Positions 24,893 through 34,419 of a DNA stretch of 64,000 nt are shown here, piece by piece (position 1 is the first letter of the stretch; each line of letters starts with the position of its first letter). Both the position numbers and the translations under genes were made by a program. The notes below the pieces were generated by a model that had not been told where the DNA came from, did no database searches, and saw nothing but the letters and a program-made list of their open reading frames with translations. Origin of the DNA: Pedobacter boryungensis (GTDB taxonomy: Bacteria > Bacteroidota > Bacteroidia > Sphingobacteriales > Sphingobacteriaceae). The stretch covers positions 744,001 to 808,000 of the forward strand of contig NZ_JABMKV010000002.1 in the NCBI RefSeq assembly GCF_013204825.1, written 5' to 3'.

Positions 24893-27691
24893 ATGGATAA
24901 CTTATCTTATCTCAATGGCGCCAATGCCGAATATATCGAGTCCTTATATCAAAGCTATAAAGAAGACAGAAATTCGGTAGAATTTGGATGGCAGAAATTT
25001 TTTGAAGGCTTTGATTTTGGAAGGGGTTCTGATGCTGCACATGTAAGCAATGAAGCTCCAGAACATTTTTTGAAAGAAATTAATGTTTTAAATTTGATTA
25101 ATGGGTATCGTCAACGCGGACATTTGTTTACCAAAACAAATCCGGTAAGAGAAAGACGTAAACATTTACCAACACTCGCTATAGAAAACTTTGGTTTAGC
25201 AGAAGCTGATTTAAACACTGTATTTAATTCTGCAGTTGAAACAGGAATTGGTGCACCTGCAAAGTTAAGTGATATAGTTGCTTTCTTGGAACAAACCTAT
25301 TGCAGATCTATTGGAGCTGAATATTTATATGTACGTACTCCAGAAATCTTAAAGTGGATCGAAACCAAAATGGAAAGCGATCGCAATACACCTAAGTTTT
25401 CTATTGATGAAAAAAAACGCATCCTTACCAAATTAAATGAAGCGGTTAGTTTTGAGAATTTTTTGGGCACCAAATTTTTGGGACAAAAACGTTTCTCTTT
25501 AGAAGGAGCCGAAGCATTAATACCTGCACTAGATTCTGTAATCGAAAAAGGCGCAGAATTAGGTATCGAAGAGTTTGTAATTGGAATGGCTCACCGTGGT
25601 CGTTTAAATGTGCTGGCGAATATTATGCAAAAGACCTATAAGGATATTTTTGCAGAGTTTGAAGGCAAGGGATATAGTGCAGAATCTCCTTTTGGTGGCG
25701 ATGTGAAATATCACTTAGGTTATTCTACCGATGTAACAACAAATAGTGGACAAAATGTTCACTTGAGTTTATGTCCAAACCCATCGCATTTAGAAACTGT
25801 AAATGGTGTGGTAGAAGGGATGTCGCGTTCTAAAATCGACTTCAAATATGCAGGAGACAATAGCCGTTTAGCACCAATATTAATACACGGCGATGCTTCA
25901 GTAGCTGGTCAGGGTATTGTATACGAAGTTATACAAATGGCAGGTTTAGAAGGTTATAAAACTGGTGGGACTATCCATTTGGTAATTAATAATCAAATCG
26001 GTTTTACTACAAATTATAAAGACGCTCGTTCAAGTACATATTGTACAGATATTGCTAAGGTAACTTTATCACCAGTTTTCCATGTAAATGGAGATGATGT
26101 AGAAGCTTTAGTTTATGCTATTAATTTAGCAATGGAATACCGTCAGAAATATAAAAATGATGTATTTATTGATATTTTATGCTACCGCAGATTTGGACAC
26201 AACGAAGCGGACGAGCCGAAATTCACTCAACCATTATTATATAAAGCGATAGAAAAACACGCAAATCCTCGTGATATTTATATCGATAAATTAACTAAAA
26301 CAGGCGAGTTAGAAGCTGGTTTAGCTAAAGAAATGGAGAAACAATTTAAAGGCCTTTTACAAGAGCGTTTAAATGAAGCTAAAGAAATTACATCAACATA
26401 CCATGATGTTAAATTTGGTGGTGCATGGGCAGAGATGCGTATTGCCACGGCTAAAGATTTCGAAGTATCTCCAAATACAGCAGTTAAAAAAGAAACCTTA
26501 TTGGAAGTTGCTAAACGCATTTCTTCTTTGCCTGCAGATAAAAAGTTCTTCAAAAAAATTGAAAAATTATTTGATGAACGTAATAAAATGGCAACTACCA
26601 CTCATGTATTTGATTGGGCAATGGGCGAACAGTTAGCTTACGGAACCTTATTAGCCGAAGGTAAGAGGGTTCGTTTAAGTGGGCAAGATGTAAAGAGAGG
26701 TACTTTTTCTCATCGCCATGCGGTATTAACTTTAGAAGATAGTGAAGAAGAATACACACCATTATTAAATGTTTCTGAGCAACAAGCACAATTTGATATT
26801 TACAATTCGCATTTATCTGAATATGGTGTTTTAGGTTTCGAATATGGTTATGCAATGGCAAACCCGAATGCATTAACGATTTGGGAGGCGCAATTTGGAG
26901 ATTTCTTTAACGGTGCTCAAATTGTGGTTGATCAATATGTTGCAAGTGCAGAAACAAAATGGCAAAGAGAAAATGGATTGGTGATGTTATTACCACACGG
27001 ATATGAAGGACAAGGACCTGAACATTCGTCAGCAAGAATTGAACGTTTTATGGAACTTTGTGCGGATTACAATATGCAAGTAACAAATTGTACTACACCT
27101 GCAAACTTCTTCCATGCCTTACGTCGTCAATTTAAACGCGATTTCCGTAAACCATTAGTTGTATTTACACCTAAAAGCTTATTACGTCATCCGCTTTGCG
27201 TTAGTCCATTAGCTGATTTTACAGATGGTAAATTTAAAGAAGTAATAGATGATGCAAATGTAAAACCTGCAGATGTGAAACGTGTCGTATTTTGCAGTGG
27301 TAAAATCTATTATGATTTATTGGAAACTCAAAAAGAAAATAAAAAAGGTGATGTAGCTTTGGTACGTGTTGAACAGTTATATCCAACTCCAGTTGATCAA
27401 ATGGAAGCAGTTTATAAACGTTACAAAAATGCTAACGATACAGTTTGGGTTCAAGAAGAACCGGAAAATATGGGAGCTTGGCCTTATTTGTTACGCAGAC
27501 TGAGAAAAACTTCATTGAGCGAAATAGATGTAATTTCTAGAAGAGAAAGTAGCAGTACTGCTACTGGTTATATGAAACAACATACCAATCAGCAGGCATA
27601 CATTGTTTCAACAGCTTTTGATGTTCCGATAACTGAAAAAGTGAAAGAAACGGTAGCAAAAGCGACTAAAAAATTAGTAAATATAGATTAA
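24893..27691 (+). CDS. sucA: 2-oxoglutarate dehydrogenase E1 component
   Basis: This 932-residue thiamine-diphosphate enzyme decarboxylates 2-oxoglutarate in the TCA cycle and passes the succinyl group to the lipoyl arm of SucB. The N-terminal E2-binding region is SYLNGANAEYIESLYQSY. The core includes EEFVIGMAHRGRLNVL, the ThDP/Mg site GDASVAGQGIVYEV, and INNQIGFTTN. The C-terminal transketolase half has LPHGYEGQGPEHSSARIERF. Length and motifs are complete. It is followed 97 bp downstream by sucB; the E3 gene lpdA is 7 kb away and not in this operon. Confidence 0.96.
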   Translation: MDNLSYLNGANAEYIESLYQSYKEDRNSVEFGWQKFFEGFDFGRGSDAAHVSNEAPEHFLKEINVLNLINGYRQRGHLFTKTNPVRERRKHLPTLAIENFGLAEADLNTVFNSAVETGIGAPAKLSDIVAFLEQTYCRSIGAEYLYVRTPEILKWIETKMESDRNTPKFSIDEKKRILTKLNEAVSFENFLGTKFLGQKRFSLEGAEALIPALDSVIEKGAELGIEEFVIGMAHRGRLNVLANIMQKTYKDIFAEFEGKGYSAESPFGGDVKYHLGYSTDVTTNSGQNVHLSLCPNPSHLETVNGVVEGMSRSKIDFKYAGDNSRLAPILIHGDASVAGQGIVYEVIQMAGLEGYKTGGTIHLVINNQIGFTTNYKDARSSTYCTDIAKVTLSPVFHVNGDDVEALVYAINLAMEYRQKYKNDVFIDILCYRRFGHNEADEPKFTQPLLYKAIEKHANPRDIYIDKLTKTGELEAGLAKEMEKQFKGLLQERLNEAKEITSTYHDVKFGGAWAEMRIATAKDFEVSPNTAVKKETLLEVAKRISSLPADKKFFKKIEKLFDERNKMATTTHVFDWAMGEQLAYGTLLAEGKRVRLSGQDVKRGTFSHRHAVLTLEDSEEEYTPLLNVSEQQAQFDIYNSHLSEYGVLGFEYGYAMANPNALTIWEAQFGDFFNGAQIVVDQYVASAETKWQRENGLVMLLPHGYEGQGPEHSSARIERFMELCADYNMQVTNCTTPANFFHALRRQFKRDFRKPLVVFTPKSLLRHPLCVSPLADFTDGKFKEVIDDANVKPADVKRVVFCSGKIYYDLLETQKENKKGDVALVRVEQLYPTPVDQMEAVYKRYKNANDTVWVQEEPENMGAWPYLLRRLRKTSLSEIDVISRRESSSTATGYMKQHTNQQAYIVSTAFDVPITEKVKETVAKATKKLVNID

Positions 27692-27756
27692 AAGAGATTT
27701 GAGAAATGAGATGTGAGTTTTGAGAAGGTTATGTAACTTGCAATATTCAAACTTTA

Positions 27757-27777
27757 CAACATTTCAACTTTACAACA
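27757..27777 (+). repeat. 21-bp motif shared with the lpdA upstream region
   Basis: The 21 bases here are identical to 34356-34376. They contain ATTTCAACTTTACAAC, and another ACTTTACAAC lies just before (27751-27760). It sits 12 bases before the sucB start codon. Confidence 0.6.
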
Positions 27778-27788
27778 TACAATAAATT

Positions 27789-29015
27789 ATGGGTTTAGAA
27801 ATAAAAGTTCCGCCAGTTGGCGAATCGATTACAGAGGTAGTTTTATCACGTTGGGTTAAAAACGACGGAGATTTTGTTGAAATGGACGAAATCATTGCTG
27901 AATTAGAATCTGATAAAGCTACGTTTGAGCTAACTGCAGAAAAAGCGGGAACTTTAAAAACTGTAGCAAGTGAAGGCGATACATTGCCAATTGGCGCAGT
28001 AGTTTGTTCTATAGAAGAAGGTGGTGCTGCGGCTCCTGCTAAAGAAGCAGCGAAAGCTGAAGCTCCAGTTGTTGCTGATAAAGTTGCAACTCCTGTTGCA
28101 GAAAAAACTGGCGATAGCTATGCTTCAGGAACTCCATCGCCGGCGGCAGGAAAAATTTTAGCTGAAAAAGGTATTGATGCAAGTGCAGTAAAAGGTACTG
28201 GTGTTGATGGAAGAATTACTAAGGAAGATGCTTTAAAGTCTGAAAATGCTAAGTCGGGAAGTCCGAAAGTTGAAGCAGCTAAAGTAGCAGCTCCAGTTGC
28301 TGCAGTTGCAGGTTCTAGAGGTGAACGCAGAGAAAAGATGTCGCCATTGCGTAAAACTGTAGCTAAACGTTTGGTAACTGTGAAAAATGAGACGGCCATG
28401 TTAACCACCTTCAATGAGGTAAACATGAAACCAATCATGGATTTGCGAGCAAAATATAAAGATCAATTTAAAGAGAAATTTGGCGTAGGCTTAGGCTTTA
28501 TGAGTTTCTTTACTAAAGCGGTTTGTGAAGCAGCTAAAGATTTTCCAGCAGTAAATGCTCGTATTGAGGGTGAAGAGGTGGTTTATAATGATTTTGTAGA
28601 TGTTTCTATAGCAGTTTCTGCTCCGAAGGGATTAGTGGTTCCAATTATTAGAAATGCAGAAAGCATGTCTCTAGCTCAAATTGAGAAAACTGTAATTGAA
28701 TTAGCTACTAAAGCAAGAGATAGCAAATTGACAATTGAAGAAATGACTGGCGGAACATTTACCATCACCAATGGTGGTGTATTTGGATCGATGATGTCTA
28801 CACCAATTATTAATGCGCCACAATCTGCTATTTTAGGAATGCATAATATTATCGAACGTCCTATTGCGGAAAATAAAGAAGTGGTAATTCGTCCAATGAT
28901 GTACATCGCTTTATCTTATGACCATAGAATTATTGATGGACGTGAATCGGTAGGATTCTTGGTAAGAGTTAAACAATTGTTAGAAGATCCGGCTAGATTA
29001 TTATTAGGCGTGTAA
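27789..29015 (+). CDS. sucB: Dihydrolipoyllysine succinyltransferase (2-oxoglutarate dehydrogenase E2)
   Basis: This 408-residue E2 component has an N-terminal lipoyl domain with lipoylated Lys43 in ELESDKATF. An Ala/Pro/Lys-rich linker follows. The peripheral subunit-binding domain contains [18 protein letters not shown]. After a second linker comes the catalytic domain, starting [15 protein letters not shown] and ending with the active-site [16 protein letters not shown] (His and Asp). It forms the core of the complex with SucA and lipoamide dehydrogenase. A perfect terminator follows. Confidence 0.95.
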   Translation: MGLEIKVPPVGESITEVVLSRWVKNDGDFVEMDEIIAELESDKATFELTAEKAGTLKTVASEGDTLPIGAVVCSIEEGGAAAPAKEAAKAEAPVVADKVATPVAEKTGDSYASGTPSPAAGKILAEKGIDASAVKGTGVDGRITKEDALKSENAKSGSPKVEAAKVAAPVAAVAGSRGERREKMSPLRKTVAKRLVTVKNETAMLTTFNEVNMKPIMDLRAKYKDQFKEKFGVGLGFMSFFTKAVCEAAKDFPAVNARIEGEEVVYNDFVDVSIAVSAPKGLVVPIIRNAESMSLAQIEKTVIELATKARDSKLTIEEMTGGTFTITNGGVFGSMMSTPIINAPQSAILGMHNIIERPIAENKEVVIRPMMYIALSYDHRIIDGRESVGFLVRVKQLLEDPARLLLGV

Positions 29016-29032
29016 TTTTAAATAACATATTT

Positions 29033-29065
29033 AGCCCTAATGCTTACACATTAGGGCTTTTTTTT
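29033..29065 (+). terminator. Terminator after sucAB
   Basis: AGCCCTAATG and CATTAGGGCT form a perfect 10-bp stem with loop CTTACA, followed by eight or more T residues. Confidence 0.95.
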
Positions 29066-29084
29066 GAACTTTATTCTGAATTTA

Positions 29085-29789
29085 ATGAAAAAAATAGGAT
29101 TAGCTGTATTGCTTTTTATGTCTATTGGTAAATTATCAGCGCAAACACAACTTCAAAACTCTGGCTGGTTTGCCATTTTTAACACTACTAAATTTAATGC
29201 AAAGTGGGGGCTAGCTTTTGATGCGCAGTTTCGTAGTTCTGATAACTGGGAATATTTAAGAAATGTACTCATAAGACCAGGTATAACTTATTACATCAAT
29301 AATAAAAACAATATAACTGCTGGTTATTTATATACAACTACAGATACTCGTTTAATAGGGACATCAAATAACATTTTAACAGAAAATAGAATTTGGGAGC
29401 AGTATATCTTCACACATAAATTAAAATCTGTTTTTGTATCTCACAGAGCAAGATTAGAACAACGATTTATAGAACAAGCCAATAGCGATGAAATATTTAC
29501 ACAACGTTTTCGCTATTTTATAAGACTAATGCAACCTTTACAAGCTAATTCAGCGGCATTCGAGAAAGGCGTTTTTGTTGCCTTACAAAATGAGGTTTTT
29601 TTAAATGTTCAAAATAAAGAGTTGCTAAATAACAGTTTGTTTGATCAAAATAGATTTTATTTAGCTGGTGGGTATCGCTTTTCTAAAAATGTTGATATTG
29701 AGGCTGGGTACTTAAATCAATATAGCAATGGATTAGTAAAAAATACTTCAAATCGTGTTGCTCAATTGGCATTATATACACGTTTTTAA
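29085..29789 (+). CDS. DUF2490 family outer-membrane protein
   Basis: This 234-residue secreted protein starts at ATG 29085 (MKKIGLAVLLFMS), with a signal peptide cleaved after KLSAQ. An upstream in-frame ATG at 29064 lies in the terminator T-run and is unlikely. The mature part alternates hydrophobic and polar residues in strands (WGLAFDAQFRSSDNWEYLRN, ITAGYLYTTTDTRL) and ends in an aromatic residue (LYTRF), as outer-membrane barrels do. DUF2490 has no known function. It lies just downstream of sucAB but after its terminator, so it is separately transcribed. Confidence 0.82.
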   Translation: MKKIGLAVLLFMSIGKLSAQTQLQNSGWFAIFNTTKFNAKWGLAFDAQFRSSDNWEYLRNVLIRPGITYYINNKNNITAGYLYTTTDTRLIGTSNNILTENRIWEQYIFTHKLKSVFVSHRARLEQRFIEQANSDEIFTQRFRYFIRLMQPLQANSAAFEKGVFVALQNEVFLNVQNKELLNNSLFDQNRFYLAGGYRFSKNVDIEAGYLNQYSNGLVKNTSNRVAQLALYTRF

Positions 29790-29814
29790 AAGATTAATTT
29801 CTTTTAAGCTATAA

Positions 29815-29850
29815 ACAAAAAAAAGCTCTCCGACTTTAATCAGAGAGCTT
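29815..29850 (-). terminator. Bidirectional terminator between DUF2490 and DUF2807 genes
   Basis: AAGCTCTC (29823-29830) pairs with GAGAGCTT (29843-29850). On the minus strand the stem is followed by a long T-run, so it best serves the DUF2807 gene; it can also stop the converging DUF2490 transcript. Confidence 0.8.
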
Positions 29851-29874
29851 AGCTTTTATGTGTGTTAAAAGCGT

Positions 29875-30612
29875 TTATATTTTTCGAACTCTACCAGAGC
29901 CTATTACTGTTTGATCTACACTTGGATTACCACTATAATTTACGCTGCCTGAGCCACTTATTACAGCGTTAATTTTGTCGTTAGCATTTACATTTACAGA
30001 ACCAGATCCGCTAATTGTTGTAGAAAGTGTGCCTACTGAAAATCCAGTTTTGGCTAACGACCCTGAGCCGCTAAGCGTTACATTTGCTCTACCTGCCTTT
30101 CCAGAAATATTTAAATTTCCAGAACCACTAATTACGCCATTAAAATTATCTACCTCTATATTAGCAGATATATTACCAGATCCGCTTAATGTTGCTGCAA
30201 AGCCTGCACCTTTTATTGATCCTACTAAACTCATCTTGCCAGAGCCACTCATAGTTAGGCTTTTAATTACTTTTGCACTAACATAAGCCGTAATTTTTTT
30301 GTTTTCGTATTTGTGGCTCCAACTTGTCCAACTATTTTGAGGTCTGATTATTAGAACATTGCCTTTTACTTCTGTAATTAAAGTTGCAATGGCATCTGCA
30401 TCTCCTTCAAATCTTAAACCTTCTGAGTTACCCAAGGTAACGACTACATTTATTGGTCCGCCGGCAGCAACACCATTAAAGTTTTTTACTTCTCTATCTT
30501 GTTTTGAAAACTTAGATAAACCAATAACGATTGGATAGTTTGCCAAAACAGGTTGTAGGCTCATAGTGGCTAGTACCAAAATGAAACTTAATGTGATAAA
30601 TATTTTTTTCAT
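29875..30612 (-). CDS. DUF2807 (GIN domain) secreted protein
   Basis: This 245-residue protein has a signal peptide (residues 1-24, LQPVLA). The GIN domain is built of repeated short strands each ending in SGSG, for example LTMSGSGKMSLVGS, AATLSGSGNISANI, GVISGSGNLNISG and TISGSGSVNVNAN. This repeat pattern is diagnostic for DUF2807 and predicts a beta-helix. Such proteins are called putative autotransporter adhesin heads, but in Bacteroidota they are small secreted proteins of unknown role. It follows the M1 peptidase/hydrolase pair on the same strand, 61 bp downstream. Confidence 0.85.
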   Translation of the reverse strand: MKKIFITLSFILVLATMSLQPVLANYPIVIGLSKFSKQDREVKNFNGVAAGGPINVVVTLGNSEGLRFEGDADAIATLITEVKGNVLIIRPQNSWTSWSHKYENKKITAYVSAKVIKSLTMSGSGKMSLVGSIKGAGFAATLSGSGNISANIEVDNFNGVISGSGNLNISGKAGRANVTLSGSGSLAKTGFSVGTLSTTISGSGSVNVNANDKINAVISGSGSVNYSGNPSVDQTVIGSGRVRKI

Positions 30613-30673
30613 GTCTAGTTTTTATTATTAGACGTTAATTATTTCTTAAACGTTGCATGCATTTGTGAAATTT

Positions 30674-32332
30674 TTATTCGCCTTTTTTTGTATTTACATA
30701 AAAATTTGGTTCAGTTTTAAAGTTATCCATATTTACTGACGCATCAATTTTACTTGTTTTCCAATCGTTAGTTGGTTTAATCAAGGTATATTCATCTGCT
30801 TTTAACGAAACTTTTATAGGCATATCAAATCCTTTAACATCTGTTATCCAACGATAAGACAATACACCGTTGTTAATTTTATATTCTAATACAGGGATTT
30901 TTGAATAACGTAGATACTGGTCAAATACTTTGTCTAATTTTAATCCGCTTTGCTTGGCGATGTAATTTTCTACTTCTGCAGATGTTACAGTTTTATGATA
31001 GTAAACTTTATTTAGGTCTCTTAAAATTCCTCTAAACTTTTCATCATTATCTATTAACTGACGAATTGTATGAATTAAATTTGCTCCCTTTGGATACATA
31101 TCTCCACTACCTTCTTTGTTCACATTATATGGACCGATAATTGGTTCTCTATTACCAATACCTTTTCTAATGCCAATTATGTAAGCCTCTCCAGCTTTTT
31201 TGCCTTGAGTAGATTCAGTAAATAAGGTTTCCGAATAATTTGTAAAACCTTCGTGTAACCACATATCTGCTAAATCTTTACTGGTAATATTATTCCCGAA
31301 CCATTCATGCCCGCTTTCATGCACAGTTATAAAATCCCATTTTAAACCTAGTCCTGTACCTGATAAATCTCTGCCTAAATATCCTTTTTTAAACTGGTTA
31401 CCATACGCAACTGCACTTTGATGTTCCATACCTAAATGTGGTGCTTGCACCAATTTATAACCATCTTTATACCAAGGATATGGCCCAAACCAATATTCGA
31501 ATGATTTAAGCATTGGTTTTACATCCGCATCCCAATGTGGACGAGCTACCGCACTATCTTCTTTTAACGACCAAAAATCTATTGTTAATGGACCATTTTC
31601 TCCAGCATAAGTATCAGTCCAATGTGCGTATTTGCCAATTTGAAATGATACATCATAATTGTTAATTGGGTTTGCCACAAACCAATTGTGCTGTTTATAG
31701 CCATCTGGTTTATTTACTACGCTACGCAAACGTCCGTTAGAAACTTCATCTAAATCTTTTGGTGCAGATATACTGATGAGCATACTATCTACTTCATCGC
31801 TTTGATGGTCTTTTGTTGGCCACCATACGCTAGCACCCAAACCCTGACAAGCTACAGAAACGAAAGGATTACCACTTTTATCTTTTTTGAAAATAAAGCC
31901 ACCATCCCAAGGTGGATTACGTGCAATAGGTGGATTACCATTATACCACACTTTGAAACTTTCTTTACTGCCTTTTTTAACCGTTTTTGGGAAGGTGATA
32001 AATACAGCATTGAATTCACGAGTGTATGGTAATTCGGTTCCTTTATATACAACCTTCTCTATTTTTAAATTAGCAAATAAATCGAATTGAAGTTTGGTAA
32101 AATCTTGTGTAGCAGTAAAAGCAAATTCATTACTCCCACTTACCGATTTATCATCTAAATTAATTTTTACATCTAAGTGGTAATAATTAATGTCGTAACA
32201 AGTGCGTAGAGGAGTAAGCATTCCTCTTAAAGTATCTGCTCTAGTGTAGGTTTCTTTAGCTACCCCAAGCTGAGCTTTGGTACTTAAGCTTAGTAACACT
32301 AGGACTAGCATTGTGAGAATTTTTGTTTTCAT
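30674..32332 (-). CDS. Secreted M1 family metallopeptidase
   Basis: This 552-residue aminopeptidase-like enzyme has a signal peptide (residues 1-20). The zinc site is HESGH at 338-342, with the third ligand E361 in DMWLHEGF. The substrate motif usually written GxMEN is GMEH (301-304) here. The C-terminal ERAP1-like helical domain of long M1 enzymes is absent, as in the short secreted Bacteroidota M1 subgroup. It follows the CocE-type hydrolase by 13 bp on the same strand, so both probably degrade extracellular or periplasmic peptides together. Confidence 0.92.
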   Translation of the reverse strand: MKTKILTMLVLVLLSLSTKAQLGVAKETYTRADTLRGMLTPLRTCYDINYYHLDVKINLDDKSVSGSNEFAFTATQDFTKLQFDLFANLKIEKVVYKGTELPYTREFNAVFITFPKTVKKGSKESFKVWYNGNPPIARNPPWDGGFIFKKDKSGNPFVSVACQGLGASVWWPTKDHQSDEVDSMLISISAPKDLDEVSNGRLRSVVNKPDGYKQHNWFVANPINNYDVSFQIGKYAHWTDTYAGENGPLTIDFWSLKEDSAVARPHWDADVKPMLKSFEYWFGPYPWYKDGYKLVQAPHLGMEHQSAVAYGNQFKKGYLGRDLSGTGLGLKWDFITVHESGHEWFGNNITSKDLADMWLHEGFTNYSETLFTESTQGKKAGEAYIIGIRKGIGNREPIIGPYNVNKEGSGDMYPKGANLIHTIRQLIDNDEKFRGILRDLNKVYYHKTVTSAEVENYIAKQSGLKLDKVFDQYLRYSKIPVLEYKINNGVLSYRWITDVKGFDMPIKVSLKADEYTLIKPTNDWKTSKIDASVNMDNFKTEPNFYVNTKKGE

Positions 32333-32345
32333 CAGTTTTACTTAT

Positions 32346-34217
32346 TTATGGTTTTAAAACATTTACAGTTATAAATGAACTGTTATGAGTATCGTGGTAA
32401 ATTTTATGTGTTGCTTTTTGAAAATCTTTAGGCTCTGCCTGATAGATATCCATAAATTTTTGAGGATTTCTATCTGCTAATGGGAACCATGAATTTTGAA
32501 TTTGTATCATAATACGATGTCCTTTTTTAAACGTATGGGCAACATCTGGAAGTGGATAATTTACTTTTGTAATTGCACCAGGTACAAATGGTTCAGGTTT
32601 TTCGAAGCTGTTACGGTATTTTCCTCTCATAATTTCTCCTCTAACTAACATTTCATAACCTCCCATTATTAAATTTTTAGGATTGGGAACTGGATTTGGT
32701 GCATCTTCTGGATATACATCAATTAGTTTTACCACATAATCTGCATCGGTACCTGTGGTAGAAACGACTAAATTTGCTAATACAGGCCCTGTTAAGGTAA
32801 TATCCTCTGTCAAAACATCAGTTTGATAAGTTTTAACATCAGGTCTACGAGCTGCGAAACGCTGATCATCTATCATATATTCACGTGTTCGTCTGGCCTG
32901 AACCCCATCTTGATAAGGAACTGGATTTGCAGGATCGCTCACATATTCATCCCAGCTATCTGTTCTTCCAACTTTTTCAAATGCTAACTTCCCGTTAGGT
33001 TGCAAATACAAATTTTTGCTCTCGGTATCTGCAGGTGGCCAGCTACTAAACCTTTTCCACTGATTACTTCCTGTTACAAAAATATTAGCTTCAGCAGGAT
33101 TAAAACTACCTTCTCCTTTTAGGTAATATTTAAAGAAAGGTAGTTCGAAGTTTTCTTGGTAATAGGTGCTAGTAGGTTGACCAAATTCTATATCGCCAAA
33201 ACTATTTCCTGTGCTGCGTACCCAACCGCCGTGAAACCAAGGTCCAGCTACTAAAATATTATTCGCTGTAGGATTTTGCTTTTCAATTGCTTTGTAAGTA
33301 GCGAAAGTTCCATAGGCATCTTCTGCATCAAAAAAACCACCTACAACCATCACCGCAGGTTTTACATTGGTTAAATGTGGTAATATTAATCTGGCTTTCC
33401 AGAACGTATCCAAGTTTGAATGTTTAAATAAATCGTTCCAAAATTTAATGCTATCTGCAAAATATTTGTCTTTTAAATTTTTTACTGAACCAGCTTCTAA
33501 ATAGAAACGATAGTTATCTTGTATAGGAAATTTGAAACCTTTAGGGCCTTTATCTGGTGTAATAGGTTTAGGACGAGGAACACCAAAGGTTGTCATGAAG
33601 CTAAATGCATCCATTAAAAACAAAGTGCCACGGTGGTGAAAATCATCTCCCATAAACCAATCCGTTACAGGTGCTTGTGGAGAAACTGCTTTTAAAGCAG
33701 GGTGTGCATTTGGTAATGATGTTGTAGAATAAAAACCAGGATAGGAAATTCCAGAAATCCCTACTTTGCCATTATTATTTTGTACGTTTTTAATTAACCA
33801 ATCGATGGTGTCATACGTATCCGTACTTTCATCTATTGCTTTATTTCCTTTGCTAGTGGTTTGCGGTCTAACATCTTCAAAATTTCCTTCGCTCATCCAT
33901 TTCCCACGTACATCTTGATAAACAAAAATAAAGCCTTCTCTCATCATACCCGGAAAATTACCCAAGCTTGTTTTGTATTTGTCTTCACCATAAGGTGAAA
34001 CTGTATACGGAGTACGATTTAGTAGAATGGGATATTTTTTACTTTGATCTTTTGGCATATAGATCGAGGTAAATAATTTAACTCCATCACGCATCTGTAT
34101 TTGTCGTTCTATTTTGGTATAATGACTTTTTACATAAGCCGAATCTGTTTCTTGTGCAGAAACTGAGCATGAAAATGAAATGATAAAAAGAACTAAGAAT
34201 AGTTTTAAATTGGTCAT
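32346..34217 (-). CDS. CocE/NonD (S15-like) family hydrolase
   Basis: This 623-residue alpha/beta hydrolase has a signal peptide (ending SVSAQ). The nucleophile S158 lies in GISYPGF. The probable acid is in GGFFDAEDAYGTF and the His in GPWFHGGW. The C-terminal jelly-roll domain, typical of X-Pro dipeptidyl-peptidase/CocE proteins, contains VVSTTGTDADYVVKLIDVYP and GHRIMIQIQNSWFP. Secreted relatives are alpha-amino acid ester hydrolases or glutaryl-7-ACA acylases. It is upstream of and nearly touching the M1 peptidase gene, so a joint role in peptide use is likely. Confidence 0.92.
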   Translation of the reverse strand: MTNLKLFLVLFIISFSCSVSAQETDSAYVKSHYTKIERQIQMRDGVKLFTSIYMPKDQSKKYPILLNRTPYTVSPYGEDKYKTSLGNFPGMMREGFIFVYQDVRGKWMSEGNFEDVRPQTTSKGNKAIDESTDTYDTIDWLIKNVQNNNGKVGISGISYPGFYSTTSLPNAHPALKAVSPQAPVTDWFMGDDFHHRGTLFLMDAFSFMTTFGVPRPKPITPDKGPKGFKFPIQDNYRFYLEAGSVKNLKDKYFADSIKFWNDLFKHSNLDTFWKARLILPHLTNVKPAVMVVGGFFDAEDAYGTFATYKAIEKQNPTANNILVAGPWFHGGWVRSTGNSFGDIEFGQPTSTYYQENFELPFFKYYLKGEGSFNPAEANIFVTGSNQWKRFSSWPPADTESKNLYLQPNGKLAFEKVGRTDSWDEYVSDPANPVPYQDGVQARRTREYMIDDQRFAARRPDVKTYQTDVLTEDITLTGPVLANLVVSTTGTDADYVVKLIDVYPEDAPNPVPNPKNLIMGGYEMLVRGEIMRGKYRNSFEKPEPFVPGAITKVNYPLPDVAHTFKKGHRIMIQIQNSWFPLADRNPQKFMDIYQAEPKDFQKATHKIYHDTHNSSFITVNVLKP

Positions 34218-34355
34218 AGCGGTGAGAATAGGTTATAAAGTATAAATATAAAAAAAATGCAATTCTTGTAGTAGCAAGTATCAATATTGTGATGTGATAA
34301 GCTTAAATGAATTAGTGATTGAATAGGAATTACATCATCTAACTTTACAACCTAC

Positions 34356-34376
34356 CAACATTTCAACTTTACAACA
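34356..34376 (+). repeat. 21-bp motif shared with the sucB upstream region
   Basis: This is identical to 27757-27777. Another AACTTTACAAC copy lies at 34340-34350. It is 44 bases before the lpdA start codon. Confidence 0.6.
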
Positions 34377-34419
34377 ATAAAACTAATCCGTAACTTAGCC
34401 GCATAAATTTTAAAAAGAT

